64,000 bases of DNA from Bisporella sp. PMI_857 (taxonomy: Eukaryota > Ascomycota > Leotiomycetes > Helotiales > Helotiaceae): positions 62,001 through 126,000 of the forward strand of contig JAJSPD010000091.1 in NCBI GenBank assembly GCA_021307315.1. Direction: 5' to 3'. Positions 1-10,759 of this stretch are shown here, in pieces. Each line of letters starts with the position of its first letter. Positions within the stretch are counted from its first letter, which is position 1. Both the position numbers and the translations under genes were made by a program. Under the pieces are notes generated by a model, which searched no databases, had not been told where the DNA came from, and worked only from the letters and a program-made list of their open reading frames with translations.

Positions 1-1107
1 TCAGACCCGGGTATGCCAAGCTGTTGGGCCACTTTTAGGTACGCTTGGTGAAGGCTCTCTTTGTTAGTCGCGGGAATCCAGATTATTGAGCACTTCTTAT
101 TCTTTGCTTTGATCCGGTACATCAGCTCAATCACTAGTTGTGTCTTTCCTACGCCTCCAAGCCCCGTGACTGCGAGTTTGGTGGTATGGTTTTGACGGAA
201 TACCATTTCTTCTAGCTTTGCGAGCTGGATTGTTCGCCCTGTGAAATTGGGGTTTCTATTAAATGGTACAATAAAATGACCCTCATTCTCTATCAAACAC
301 GAATAAGCTAAGCTCAAGTCACGTTGAATTCACCCTACCTTCAGCACTGTTCGGCTGACTGTTGCTCTTGGAGAATTCCCTGACAGTCATTTCCAGCCGT
401 TTCTGTGCGGCCCTTTTCCCTTCACCATAGATCAGAGCCATCGACACTTCACAAAGGCCTAATAAACAGTAAATCATGTCCTCCTCTTCTGTTGTTTCGC
501 GATGTGCTGCCCATTCTATCCGTGTAGCTATGTTGAAGTCAGACAAGTTATTTCCTGGCAATGCTTCAAACGGAATCCGCGTTATCTCGTGAACCAGCAT
601 CCCGAGGGACTTTTTGCTGCCTAATCGCTTGCGATCCTTGGAGAAGAATTCTACTACAGTCGGAGCAATGAGTTCTTGAAGTGTCCAACCTCTAGTAAAC
701 CATTTACTCATCCGAAATGCCGCTTCCCATACGGTTTGATCTATCAAGGTTTGCTTGTTGGAACTCGCCGCTGACACATCCGCGAGATACACATAGCATT
801 TCGTCGCATTTTGGTACCAACGGAACATAGAATTAATAGCGGTTGTAAGCTCAGTATTGTTTGACTTATCTATGCAGCAAGTATCTACCCAGAAGTATCG
901 TAGGCCGTCTTTATGAGCTTGCTCTCCACAGAATTTGATCTTTTCATATCCAGCTTTATGAATCCCGGTCCCACTGGTAAAATCCTGATATGTCACCTCT
1001 TCACCATAGATCCAAGTGTGCGAAAGTATGGCATACGACAGGTTATTGTGAGTAGGAACCTGGATGAGGTGGAAGTTCCCGGGGCTGATAATCTCTAAGA
1101 GTCGCAT
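1..1107 (-). CDS. HET-domain / NB-ARC incompatibility protein (5' part, runs off the window)
   Basis: Two exons are visible: 339-1107 and 1-289, with a 49-nt intron (290-338). The ATG at 1107 opens with a short MRLLEI leader. A HET domain fills about residues 25-170: its first motif reads YAILSHTW, followed by FWVDTCCIDK and the RGWTLQEL motif. After the intron the frame continues through HFIVPFNRNPNFTGR and a Walker A loop GLGGVGKTQ (near 155-180), which marks an NB-ARC/NACHT NTPase. HET proteins of this build act in vegetative incompatibility and NLR-type non-self recognition, where the C-terminus is usually a TPR, WD or ankyrin repeat sensor. That part lies outside the window. No stop occurs in the joined frame, so the gene looks intact here. 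The family call is firm; the recognition target is unknown. Confidence 0.9.
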
Positions 1108-1868
1108 GCTGTAGGCTGAATTAACTTTATCAAACGATAACTAAGCAGTGGGACAGAATTTAATGGCTATCTCATGGATATTGTGGACGATGTGTCTGGC
1201 AGTGAGCAGAAGCCCAACTGTGTCAGGAATCAGCTTACGTAATTAGGCCAAGGAGCTAATTAGAAAATCTCGTACCTACATATTCTAGCAATAACCGGAA
1301 AAAAATATATATTGTCGTAACGCTTTTAATAGGCCCGTATTCTATTTCTTATGAGATCCTTGCAGATCCTCTAACTGATCCTCTAGCCAATAGATCCTAT
1401 TTCTAACAAACCGCGAGGCTGCCTTCTCGTCACGTGTAGTGAATGATCATCAAGTATTGCTGACTAATAGAACATTCGACTAAGCGGGCTGCGAAGTTGG
1501 AAGAACAGTTGTATTTTTGTAAACTGATTTAATATGCGACACAAAAGCTTTAAGAATGAGATCCCAAAGGTCAGTTCTTTTTGGTCTCAGCATTAATGAG
1601 GCCGTGGAATCATGGCAATCATAACTTTTTGCGTAGATTAATGTCAAGGAGTGAGTCTGAACGTAATTAAATGAGCCGCTATACAATTCATTGTGAAGTT
1701 AATATCTCTTGGGGATAGAGAAGTTTTTAATTTACGCTATCAGAAGCATAGAACAATGACTAGGTACTCCTTTATTACTGTCATCTGCACTTGATCTTAT
1801 CTGTAGCTTACACATTGGGCACAACACCAGGAGCATCAGCCACGTTCGGCAGCCACGTTCGGCAGCAA
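1108..1868. other. AT-rich upstream region of the HET gene, no gene seen
   Basis: This stretch holds only short ORFs without recognisable motifs and is AT-rich. It presumably contains the promoter of the leftward HET gene. A 13-nt unit AGCCACGTTCGGC is directly repeated twice at 1838-1863, just outside the MITE-like element that follows. Confidence 0.5.
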
Positions 1869-2267
1869 CTTAATGCCTCAGGCAGCAATAACCTACGGAT
1901 ATGCAATAAGTCTGCACCACCCCCCTTGTAGGCCAAGATCTACTTTACTACTTTGATCACTTTTACACCGCCGCTTTTTTAAAGCTTTCTTCCTAAATAT
2001 ACAATACATTTATTATATTTAGTACAAAAGTTTCGACTACAAGCATTTTTACGGATATATAAATATATATGCACACTAGTACTTACTATTTAAAATCACG
2101 TACAAAATAACATACAAAATAGTAATATACTTTTGATTTCTGTGTTCACAATTGTAATATTTAAAAGCAGCAGCATAAAACTGATCAAAATAGAATAGTG
2201 CATCTTGGCTGACAAGGGTGGTGGTGCAGACTTATTGCACCCTACTGTAGGCAGCATACCTGATAAG
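1869..2267. repeat. MITE-like element with long imperfect terminal inverted repeats
   Basis: The left arm (about 1869-1985) and the right arm (about 2161-2267, read in reverse complement) align over roughly 110 nt. The best conserved block, GCAATAAGTCTGCACCACC, is identical in both arms (from 1903, and in reverse complement ending at 2238). It is followed by CCCTTGT, GCCAAGAT, TTTGATCA and TTTTA blocks. Many of the arm mismatches are C/T transitions. The interior, about 175 nt, is very AT-rich and non-coding. The size (about 400 bp), the inverted arms and the absence of an ORF fit a non-autonomous DNA transposon. I could not identify a clear target-site duplication, so the outer ends are approximate. 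Confidence 0.65.
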
Positions 2268-4101
2268 CTGAAACTTAACTAATTTTAACACAGGTATACG
2301 CTTTTTCACTATATCATATTCTTGACTCAATTGTATAATTTGTCAACATCACAATCAACTAGGTGCTAAATGAGATGTTCTCTTTTATTAAAGTCTCTTC
2401 AATACTAGGACACTTCAAGATATTGGACGCCAACATCAAGATCGACCGCGAAGTTCCCAGCCGAATAGGCATATGCGTTTAGTCTCGTATCCTATATTCC
2501 CCTTTCTTTCCTTAACCTAGTATTATCGGCAAATTCCCATTACCGTGCTCCGCGTGGTTAAGAATACCTGAATATGAAATTGCCTTGCGAGCCCTTGTTT
2601 ATTGTAGGCTTTGCATCTACTATCGATCAGTTAGCAAGTGATGCATTAATAGGATTGAACATAGTGAATAAGAAATCCAACTCTTACAATGCGACAGGCT
2701 ACAAAACTATTCGCTAGCTAATCAGATTCATGCTATAACGACATGCAAGAAGCAAAGACTAAAGCATGCTACAAGAAGCAAAAGATTAGGCTGATGACAA
2801 ATTTCGTGGATGTTCGGGACTTATGGCACCCTAATTGGCGCTGCTGTGCAGAGTGCTCTGGCATACACCGTGGATGTTACTGTTTCCATATGTACCATCT
2901 TTGGGCATCTTTTTAAGGATGAACCGGCTGTTTTCCTTTTTCTAGTGAGCAATATGGCTCCTATTAGTGTAAACGAATATGCTTTTGGGCCACCGCCCGG
3001 AGAACTACTTGTGTTATGGCCTGCCTGCCTGCTGGCCTGTATATGATTGAGCTTTATCACCCGACTTCCACTTTGAAAATAGGGAATATACGCTTCTCAA
3101 ACAAGATATTGAGGTTTTTGTCTTTGGCCAAGCCCAGAGCCAGCGCCATGGAGCGAATGATCCGAAATCACCCTAAAGTCGTGTTTCAAGGTAGTACATG
3201 CCATTCTGGAGCGTTACGTCACTTTTCACAACGAAGCGAATCCCCAAGGGCTCCTATTAATATATTATATATTATTGGATATATTCCTATCATATCTCAA
3301 ACTATCGGCAACGGGAGGCGTCCGCCTATGCATGTCAACAACCTACACGCCACCTAGGAAGGAAAAGGCGAGGCTGAGCATGCTATTTCAAAAATTGAAG
3401 CTTGCCTTGGCTTTCTGATTTCTAAGCTCAACATTCTTTTCAATGGTGGAAAATCGAGGATTGCATCGCGTTTGCCAAGATATCGGATGGCAATTACGAC
3501 ATCAAGGCGTAGGAGGGGCGGGGGGAAAGATAAAACCTGCATCGGGTGTATTGTATTCTGTGCATGTTTAGCGCTTGAACGGGTCGGCACTTGCTCTCTT
3601 CCTGCCGCCCTTGGCACACATGCTTCGGCATAGGTGTGTGTTATAGGCATGCATAAAATTCATAACCCCTTCATAATATTTCGCAACGGGCATCGCGGGA
3701 TCTCAAGCTCCCAGCTTCGTGCATGTATGATGTGTGCAACGCTGCCATCACGACTGATGGCCTTGTATGTAATAGGGTGGCTCTGGTTTGCCGGCAGCAT
3801 TATATTGGGCCTGTCCTGAATCAGTTCTGCGCAGATCTACCTCTGGACTGAAAGGATACCCAATGTTTCTTGAATACACCTGATACATTGTGATGCAACG
3901 TTTTCATAAAGGAAATCACGGCATATGCGCATAGAAAGAATTCTGGATGAGGTATATAGGTTCCTTCTATGTTTTTAGATAGAATGATTTGAATAAATAT
4001 ATTCATTCCCCTCTGCTTCACACGTCAAACATTGAATCTTATATTACTTTTTTTTAAGTTAAATCTCAAACAGATAAATAAGTTTCGTCTTCCACGACTA
4101 G
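2268..4101. other. Gene-poor intergenic stretch before the P450 gene
   Basis: ORFs up to 113 codons occur here on both strands, for example around 2810-3357, but they overlap each other and show no family motif, ATG context or splicing logic. I see no supported gene. The last 100-200 bases before 4102 should carry the P450 promoter. Confidence 0.45.
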
Positions 4102-5774
4102 ATGGCTTTGCTAGAACTTCCATTCCCTTTCTTAGGGCTTTGTGTAGTTTTTGGTCTTGTAAGCCCTACCGATATACATGCTAGCCGTTTCTGACTAACC
4201 CGATATAGTTGCCCTGCTATATTATTGGACTAGCAATTTACAGAGTGTATTTCCATCCCCTGGCTGCATTCCCTGGTCCAAAGCTATGTGCCATCACTCG
4301 AATTCCATGGTTATACAACTTTACCCTGGGCCGACAATCTCATTTTGCGCTCGAGCTACATGAATCCTACGGCCAAGTTGTTCGAATTGCGCCAAATGAG
4401 CTCTCGTATACCCTTGAAGAGGCAGCGAAGGACATTTACGGCTTTCGCCTGGGCAAGCCTGAGATGGGGAAGAATCGGAAGAACTATAGATCCGATCCTT
4501 CAGGCGAGAACATCATCACTGCCAACCGCGAGGACCACTCTCGGTTTCGCAAGAATCTTTCTCATGGATTTTCCGATTCGTCCATGCGCCAACAAGAGCA
4601 ATTGATTCAGAATTATGTCAATCTCCTCATCCAACGACTTGAGGAACACTGCAAGGACGGCGAGGCACCTCTGAACATGTGTTCATGGTACAATTGGACA
4701 ACCTTTGACATCATAGGAGACCTGACTTTCGGGGAGTCATTCGGATGCCTGGAAAATTCGGACTATCATCCTTGGGTCAGCATAATCTTCGATAACATCA
4801 AAGGCGGGGCCATCATGCGTGCGTTCAGCTACATACCATACGGAGAGGAGGCAGCCGAATACTTTGTGCCCAAGAAATTGGTCGCCCGCCACAAGCTTCA
4901 CCGTCAAATGACGCTCGAAAAGGTCACGCACAGGACGCAGCTGGAAGAAGAACGGCCAGATTTCCTGGGCCACATCATGAAGCGGAAGGAGAAGGGTTTC
5001 ACATTCCCCGAGCTGGTGAACAATTCGAATGTTCTCATTCTAGCCGGCAGCGAGACCACAGCAACTATGCTTTCTGGCATGACGTATCTACTGCTGAAAC
5101 ATCCCGCTGTGATGTCCAAGGTCCTGCACGAGGTGCGCTCTTCGTTCAGCAGCATGGACGAAATCACCATTCACTCGACCACCAACCTGAAGTACTTGAT
5201 AGCTTGTATTGAAGAGGGACTGCGCATTTACCCCCCCGTGCCTAACGGGTTCTCGAGAATTGTACCAGAAGGGGGAGATTTCGTCGCCGGAAAATGGGTT
5301 CCAGGTGGAGTAAGTTTTGTCAGAAAAAAAAAACGCCTTGTTCGGGTAGGCGTGTTTACGGCGAGCTAACACCCCCCCCCTCTATAGACAATCGTAGGGT
5401 TAAATTTTCTGGCGGCACAACACTCGCGACACAACTTTCAGGATCCGGACTCGTATATACCGGAGCGATTCCTCAACGAGACCCGTTATGAGAATGATAA
5501 AACGGGGGCTTTCATCCCATTTTCGGCCGGCCCAAGGAACTGCATCGGCAAGAAGTATGATTTCTGAAAACAAAATCTGGCTTTACGTACCATCTTTTGC
5601 TAACCATATATCAACAGCTTGGCATGGGCGGAAATGCGAGTGATTCTGGCGAAAATGCTGCTGAACTTCGACTGGGAACTTGCTCAAGGGGGCGACGACT
5701 GGCTAAACCAAAAGGCTTATGTCATTTGGGAGAAAGGTCCCTTGAATGTGAAGCTAAAGAAGGTTGTTGCATAG
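4102..5774 (+). CDS. Cytochrome P450 monooxygenase (CYP65/Tri11-like)
   Basis: The gene is join(4102-4158, 4209-5309, 5388-5554, 5618-5774), 493 residues. Introns of 50, 78 and 63 nt have GTAAGC, GTAAGT and GTATGA donors. Exon 1 supplies the hydrophobic N-terminal anchor, followed by a VYFHPLAAFPGPK hinge. The I-helix oxygen-binding motif is AGSETT, the K-helix ExxR is EEGLR, PERF follows, and the heme loop FSAGPRNCIG has the thiolate cysteine near residue 438. The AGPRN|CIGKN region spans the last intron, and the frame is kept in every join. The overall look (NWTTFDIIGDLTFGESF) resembles the CYP65 group, which includes isotrichodermin C-15 hydroxylase. Such enzymes hydroxylate secondary metabolites at the ER membrane; the substrate here is unknown. 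It converges on a Zn2Cys6 regulator 590 bp downstream, with no other biosynthetic gene adjacent. Confidence 0.93.
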
Positions 5775-6360
5775 TTTTGGCGCTACGCTTCGGCTTACTA
5801 ATGATGGCAAGTTCTACTGGGTGGGCGTGGGCATTTGATGATAAAGTGTCACCGAGATGTGGACAAGAGGTAAGCGGTCGTTGCGATGTTGGTAATACTA
5901 TGTCCCTTAACTGAACACCTCCTACATGGCTATACGGCGCAGGCAACGTTTTCCAACCCAAGGCGCAGAATGTTAGTTCTCCAGATCACAACATATTTAA
6001 GCCCGTTTCTGTATAAGGAAATATGTAAAAACTTTGGACATTTATGCTGTAAAACCTGAAAATCAACCGTAGCAACGCTTATAAAACGCCGTAACAGCAT
6101 ACCGCGATATACATCTCTTGCTTAAAGGTTTTGCTCTGGTCCAGTGTACTCTGTATCGCTATTTTCTGTTGTCCAACAGGGCTCAGAAGTCGTCAACGCG
6201 TTATGGGTTGAGTGGCATGCATCTTGTTGGGGCAAGATCACAAGCCAAATGCAAAGCAGCTGCAGCGAGGTTTGGTGGAGGGTGGTAGCAAAGTTCGGAT
6301 AAAAAGAGCCATCCAATATGCAGATTATATGGCCATGACATTTCATTTCACCTGCAGCCG
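5775..6360. other. Convergent intergenic region between P450 and Zn2Cys6 gene
   Basis: Both flanking genes end into this 586-nt gap, so it should hold two 3' UTRs. Short ORFs (5722-5961 minus, 6122-6346 minus) lack recognisable motifs. Nothing else is seen. Confidence 0.45.
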
Positions 6361-8186
6361 CTACCCAAACAACTGCGCTTCCTGCCGCAATTTATCCACC
6401 TCTCGATGAACAACCTGACCGGAGTCTGCTCTACCCCAAGTAACAGACCCATTAACCTCCTCCTCGGCCCCATTCTCGCCCACTCTCACGCAGCTGACAT
6501 CGAACTTCTTGCCCACTGGATCAATACTAATATTAGCGCCCCTCAACCTCCACCTCTCCTCGATGAACCCCTCGCTAAGCCTATCCGAGCACCCTACAAG
6601 ACCAAGCGGCAGCCCCTCCTCCTCGGTCTTGATAATCCATTCGCCGATAGCCGCCATGCTCTCTCCCTCGAGCACCGGCTCACTGCCGGCCAGCTTAAGC
6701 ACCTTTACCGCCCTCCTTCTGATCTTCCCATCACGGCACTTCTGCGCCACGTAGAAGAGCGGTTGGATGAACGGCACGTCCGCCGTGAAGAAGTACCATT
6801 TCTTCTGGCGCTCTGGCTGCATAGCGACGACCTTTTCGCCGAGGGACGTGATGGTGTCGAAAACGGCGAGGTACGAATCAAACGCTGTTTGCACAGAGGC
6901 GAAGGCCGTGCCGAGCCAGAGAAAGCAGTGCCAGTATAGTATCATGAGGGTGTGGAGGGCGATCTGGCGACGGGTATCTAGGGGGCTGATACGCGGGATA
7001 AGGTCGTTGAAAGCGTCGAGCCAGCTTTGCAGCTTTGCTTTCAGCTCAGCCCATCGCTTTACCACGGTTTTGGGGATGTCATCCGGGAATGCATATGAGA
7101 TAGGTAAGTTGAGCTGCGGCCGGGGATCATACTGCAGATGTCGGCGTATCAAGCGCAGAATGTTGGGCACGATGGCCTCGATATTGCGTTTTGCATGCGT
7201 CATGCTGTCAAATGCATGGGGGACATCCGGGGAGAGCAATGCCTGAGTTTCGTAGAGGGCTGATGTGGTGCTACCAAGGGTATCCATGCGATTGAATGAG
7301 TACGCCGTCTCTTCCAGCGTGCTTGGGATTTTCATTTTCGTCCCGTACTCTTGCAGCGCCGTCTTGATAAGCATAAAACCATTCTGGAGATGCCAGTACG
7401 CGCCAGCAACATTGCCCGACAAGCTCTCAAAGGAGACGAAGAGGTGGCTGGCCAGCAGGGAGATATCCCAAGCCAAAATCGACCCCTGACCATTCGCATC
7501 ATCAAGGACTTTTTGCAAGACCTTGACAGATTGCGCATAATGCTGTAAACCATTATTGTAAAGCTCCTTGCGTCGGTCACTCGCCATGCCGCGGGAGATA
7601 TGGTGCATCATGGCCATACCGAGGACGATGTGCCGAATACATGGCTCGGCTTGCACAGACTGAAAAAGCTGTGCGGAATCAACGCACGAGGACTCGAAGG
7701 GGGAAGCAAACTGGTCGAAAAAGAAGGCGCCAGCGTACTGGAGATAATTACCGTCCTCCATGTTTACTTGAAAAGGTTGAGGTGGTGGCCGAGCGGGTCG
7801 GGGCGCAAGGTTGGTAGTTGATACGATGGGAGGGAAGTCACATATCCAACCAGAAGTGCTGCAATTGATGCAGGCTGGATGTGTTTCGTCGCATTTGATA
7901 TGCCTTTTTCTATAAACTAATCAGGATGATCAAAGCCGAATGTAGTTGGATATGGGACTGACTTGCAGGTTTTGCAACCGCTCTTGGACGTTGTGGTGCG
8001 TTCCCTAGTCTGTTTGTGCCTGAACCGTATTACTTTTTTCACGGGTGTTGATTTTGGTCTTGGTGTAGATAGCGTACTTGACCTGGTCGTCCTAATATCC
8101 TGGCGTAGATTACTAGTGATTTTTGGAATAAGCGGTCGTAAAGAATGACCGGGAAGGTCCATATCAGACGGCTCACGAAATCCCAA
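6361..8186 (-). CDS. Zn2Cys6 transcription factor with fungal regulatory middle region
   Basis: Exon 1 is 8186-7963 and exon 2 is 7909-6361, separated by a 53-nt intron (7910-7962); the product is 590 residues. The intron cuts the DNA-binding cluster after its second cysteine. Once joined, the cluster is C-x2-C-x6-C-x6-C-x2-C-x6-C from about residue 71, beginning SGCKTC and continuing with HIKCDETHPACINC. The remainder is mostly helical, like the C-terminal halves of fungal binuclear-cluster activators, and ends at a stop at 6361. A basic stretch just ahead of the cluster (VIRFRHKQTRER) may be a nuclear localisation signal. It lies tail to tail with the P450, so it could regulate it, but that is only proximity. 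Confidence 0.9.
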
Positions 8187-9269
8187 GCCTACAAGGCGAT
8201 GCGAGTGGCAGAGTGGAGGTCACATTTAGAATTAGGTGACGTGGAAGCATTTGTATATACCCTCCTACGGTAGATGCCGCGTGGAGAATCAATTTTATCA
8301 AGAAAAAGTATGCATGCCAAGAAGAATATCCATTGGCCAACTCCTAAGTGGTTCCCGGCAACCCGATGTTACAGCTCAGCCCTACGATAGGGCTTGAGTA
8401 ATTTGTGGTTTATTCAATTAAGGTTGCATCTTTCATGTATTCTGTATTTATAGTTACCCGAATCATAGGAATGAAAGCCTTACTTATGCGCTTAAGAGAT
8501 GCCGTCTCACCATATATACAATCTCGTCTAGACATTGTGGTCTCATCTATACAAGCGAGGCATTTAATGTTGTGGGGAAGAACACCAAATGAGAAGAGCA
8601 TTCTGCTGCATTGTGGATACCAGGTCATACGAAAAGATATGATTCTGGCTGACTCGAATATGGGAGGAAAGGCTCACAAATCTGAAATGCGTAATAAAAG
8701 GGGACCTAGCCCTGTCCGACTTAACGGGCATTCCCAACCCAAAGACGAGAAATATAGGAAATGAACTGCGACGGCTCTTTAGAGAGTTCAAGAATGATAA
8801 ATTATGATTGGAGGTAGAATCAGAATGCATGGGATAATATCGGCATTTGTATCGCTATCTATCTGTCTGTATTTGAACCTCAAAACGGATCCATTCCACA
8901 AAGCCAGATGCCCTGCCCAGCAAGGGGTTCCCTCCATTCATCCACCATCTCTGCGAATCCTTGAACGCCAAAGAATGCATATGCCGATGTTGTATATCCT
9001 CGCACCGGAGTCGGTGCTGATCGAGCAGGACAAAGGAAAATGGAAGATAAGTATTCATATCCTCAAGTCTAGCAAAGAGAATATATATATGCATTAAAAA
9101 TCGTAAGCATCTCGAAATGCGATGGTTTTGTATGCATTGACGGAAGGAAATATAAATGAGGGCGTCGTGTAACCATTGTGTTGCCATATTAATACATCGG
9201 CGGAAGCGATAGTGTCAAAGGTAATTCCTTATATCGTACACGTTATCACTGTTTCGCCACTTGCCGTGA
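8187..9269. other. Intergenic region, no gene seen
   Basis: This is the upstream side of the Zn2Cys6 gene and the 3' side of the BAR gene. Overlapping ORFs of 70-119 codons on both strands (8405-8830, 8804-9187) have no motif and contradict each other, so none is called. Confidence 0.45.
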
Positions 9270-10759
9270 TCAGTAACGGTTCACGCTGTTAGAACTAATC
9301 TCTGCTCGCTTCATTGGTGGAGGTGGAGGTGGCTTTTTCGATCTGCTGGGTGGTGGAGGTGGCGGTTGCTTTCTTCCGTTGGTGTTCAAATTTTCCCTCG
9401 CGGCACTACCATGACTTGTAGCAGGACTGACGCTTCTTGCACCATACGACCGATCTGGACTCGCACTGTTTAGCGTTGAGTCGTCCGACGGGTCACCAAA
9501 CAAATCATTGCCACTAGTATTTATGCGCTGTGTTGGTCGAAGTTGTGCCCGAAGAGCTCCAGCATCGCCGATGTTGGAGTTCTGGCGGCTGATCGGCGAC
9601 TCGCGGTAGATGGAGGTTGGACCTTGGAACGTGGAGGAACGACTCATGCTCGGGCGTTGAGCCTGTGGAGACTCGACCGCGTAGTCGTCGTTGGTATTCA
9701 GACGTTCGAGACGGGTGCTTAGATGAGTTGATGGGACTCGGCTTCCCGACCGGATGGATGGCCGAACTGGCTCGGGTTCTGCAGGTTCATCGTTGTATCT
9801 TTCGTGGTAGGAATGAGCAGTATTTGCCCGCGGTCTAGCAGCGGGACGCCTCTGGTTACGACCTGGAGACGAAGATGTGTTGCTAGAACTATTAGCTTAT
9901 TTTCATCAGATCAACGTATGTACCTACCCAGCAGGCCAATCTCTCTTTAAACGGAGGAGTTCATCGCGGCATCTATCGTAGTATTCCAACTCGGCATCCA
10001 AGAAAGCCCCAAGATCCGCGACGCTTTCCGCCTCCGCCTCCTTGATGTCCTCCATACGTCTGAGAACATCCTCGCTAGACTCTTCGTATTTGGCTTTTTG
10101 TGATCGAAGCTCTTCTTCTGTTCTGAAATCCTCCTTCTTGGCTTTCTGCATTTTCGAGAGGGAAGCATCATAGGCAAGTCTACGATTTTCGAGCTTCTTT
10201 CGTGCAGCCTAGATGCGTTAGGATAGCTTGGAGATATTGTTGTCTAATAGACATACCTGATACTCCTTCATCATAGCCAAGGAACGCTCCAGCGACTCAA
10301 GCCATCCATTTGTAGCATTCACGACATAAGTCTCCTGCAATCGTGCGATACGATCATTCGCTCTTCCCATACCTATAATAGTCAGTATAATTCGTCCTAC
10401 CCACGCCAATATACGCACTGATCAAGCAATTGCCGAACTCGGAGTCAGGCTCAAAGTCCTCGCCATGATGCATCATGGTATGACCCAAATATGCCACCGG
10501 CAGGACCTTCTCCCTCTCCTCTATCTCGTTGCGCTTCGAGAGGGACTTGACGTAGACGGTCATGGACTTGTGCAGCTTCTCCATTCCTAGAAAAGGTTAG
10601 AAATGGTGGCGGTATGTATGTAGAAGGCGTACCATCGTGCCTGAGCGACATCTCTGTCTCCAGCGCCTTGAACTCGTCCGACACATTGGTCTTGGACTCC
10701 GCGCCCATCTTCTCTCCGGCCCATTGCTTCACTCGATCAAGCTTCTTGTTGATGTTCAT
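9270..10759 (-). CDS. BAR-domain membrane-curvature protein with proline-rich tail (endophilin-like)
   Basis: Five exons: 10759-10633, 10586-10419, 10372-10257, 10208-9928 and 9882-9270, giving 434 residues; the four introns are 45-52 nt and every junction keeps frame. The first 230 or so residues form a charged, helical BAR domain (MNINKKLDRVKQWAGEKMG at the start, then long Lys/Arg/Glu-rich helices). BAR dimers bind and bend membranes during endocytosis and trafficking. The C-terminal 200 residues are low complexity (Ser, Arg, Asn) and end in two runs of six prolines separated by a short basic spacer, which are good SH3 ligands. No SH3 domain is present, unlike Rvs167 or canonical endophilin, so partners would have to bring the SH3. 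An unusually long CT-rich leader precedes the gene. Confidence 0.88.

Noticed and set aside
2810..3357. Overlapping ORFs on both strands as a possible membrane protein gene
   Set aside because: The two strands and frames overlap with no motif, no splice logic and no ATG context; the hydrophobic run is likely compositional.
4102..8186. P450 and Zn2Cys6 gene as part of the peptide cluster
   Set aside because: Thirty kilobases and several housekeeping genes (Arp8, CSC1, BAR) lie between them and the precursor.
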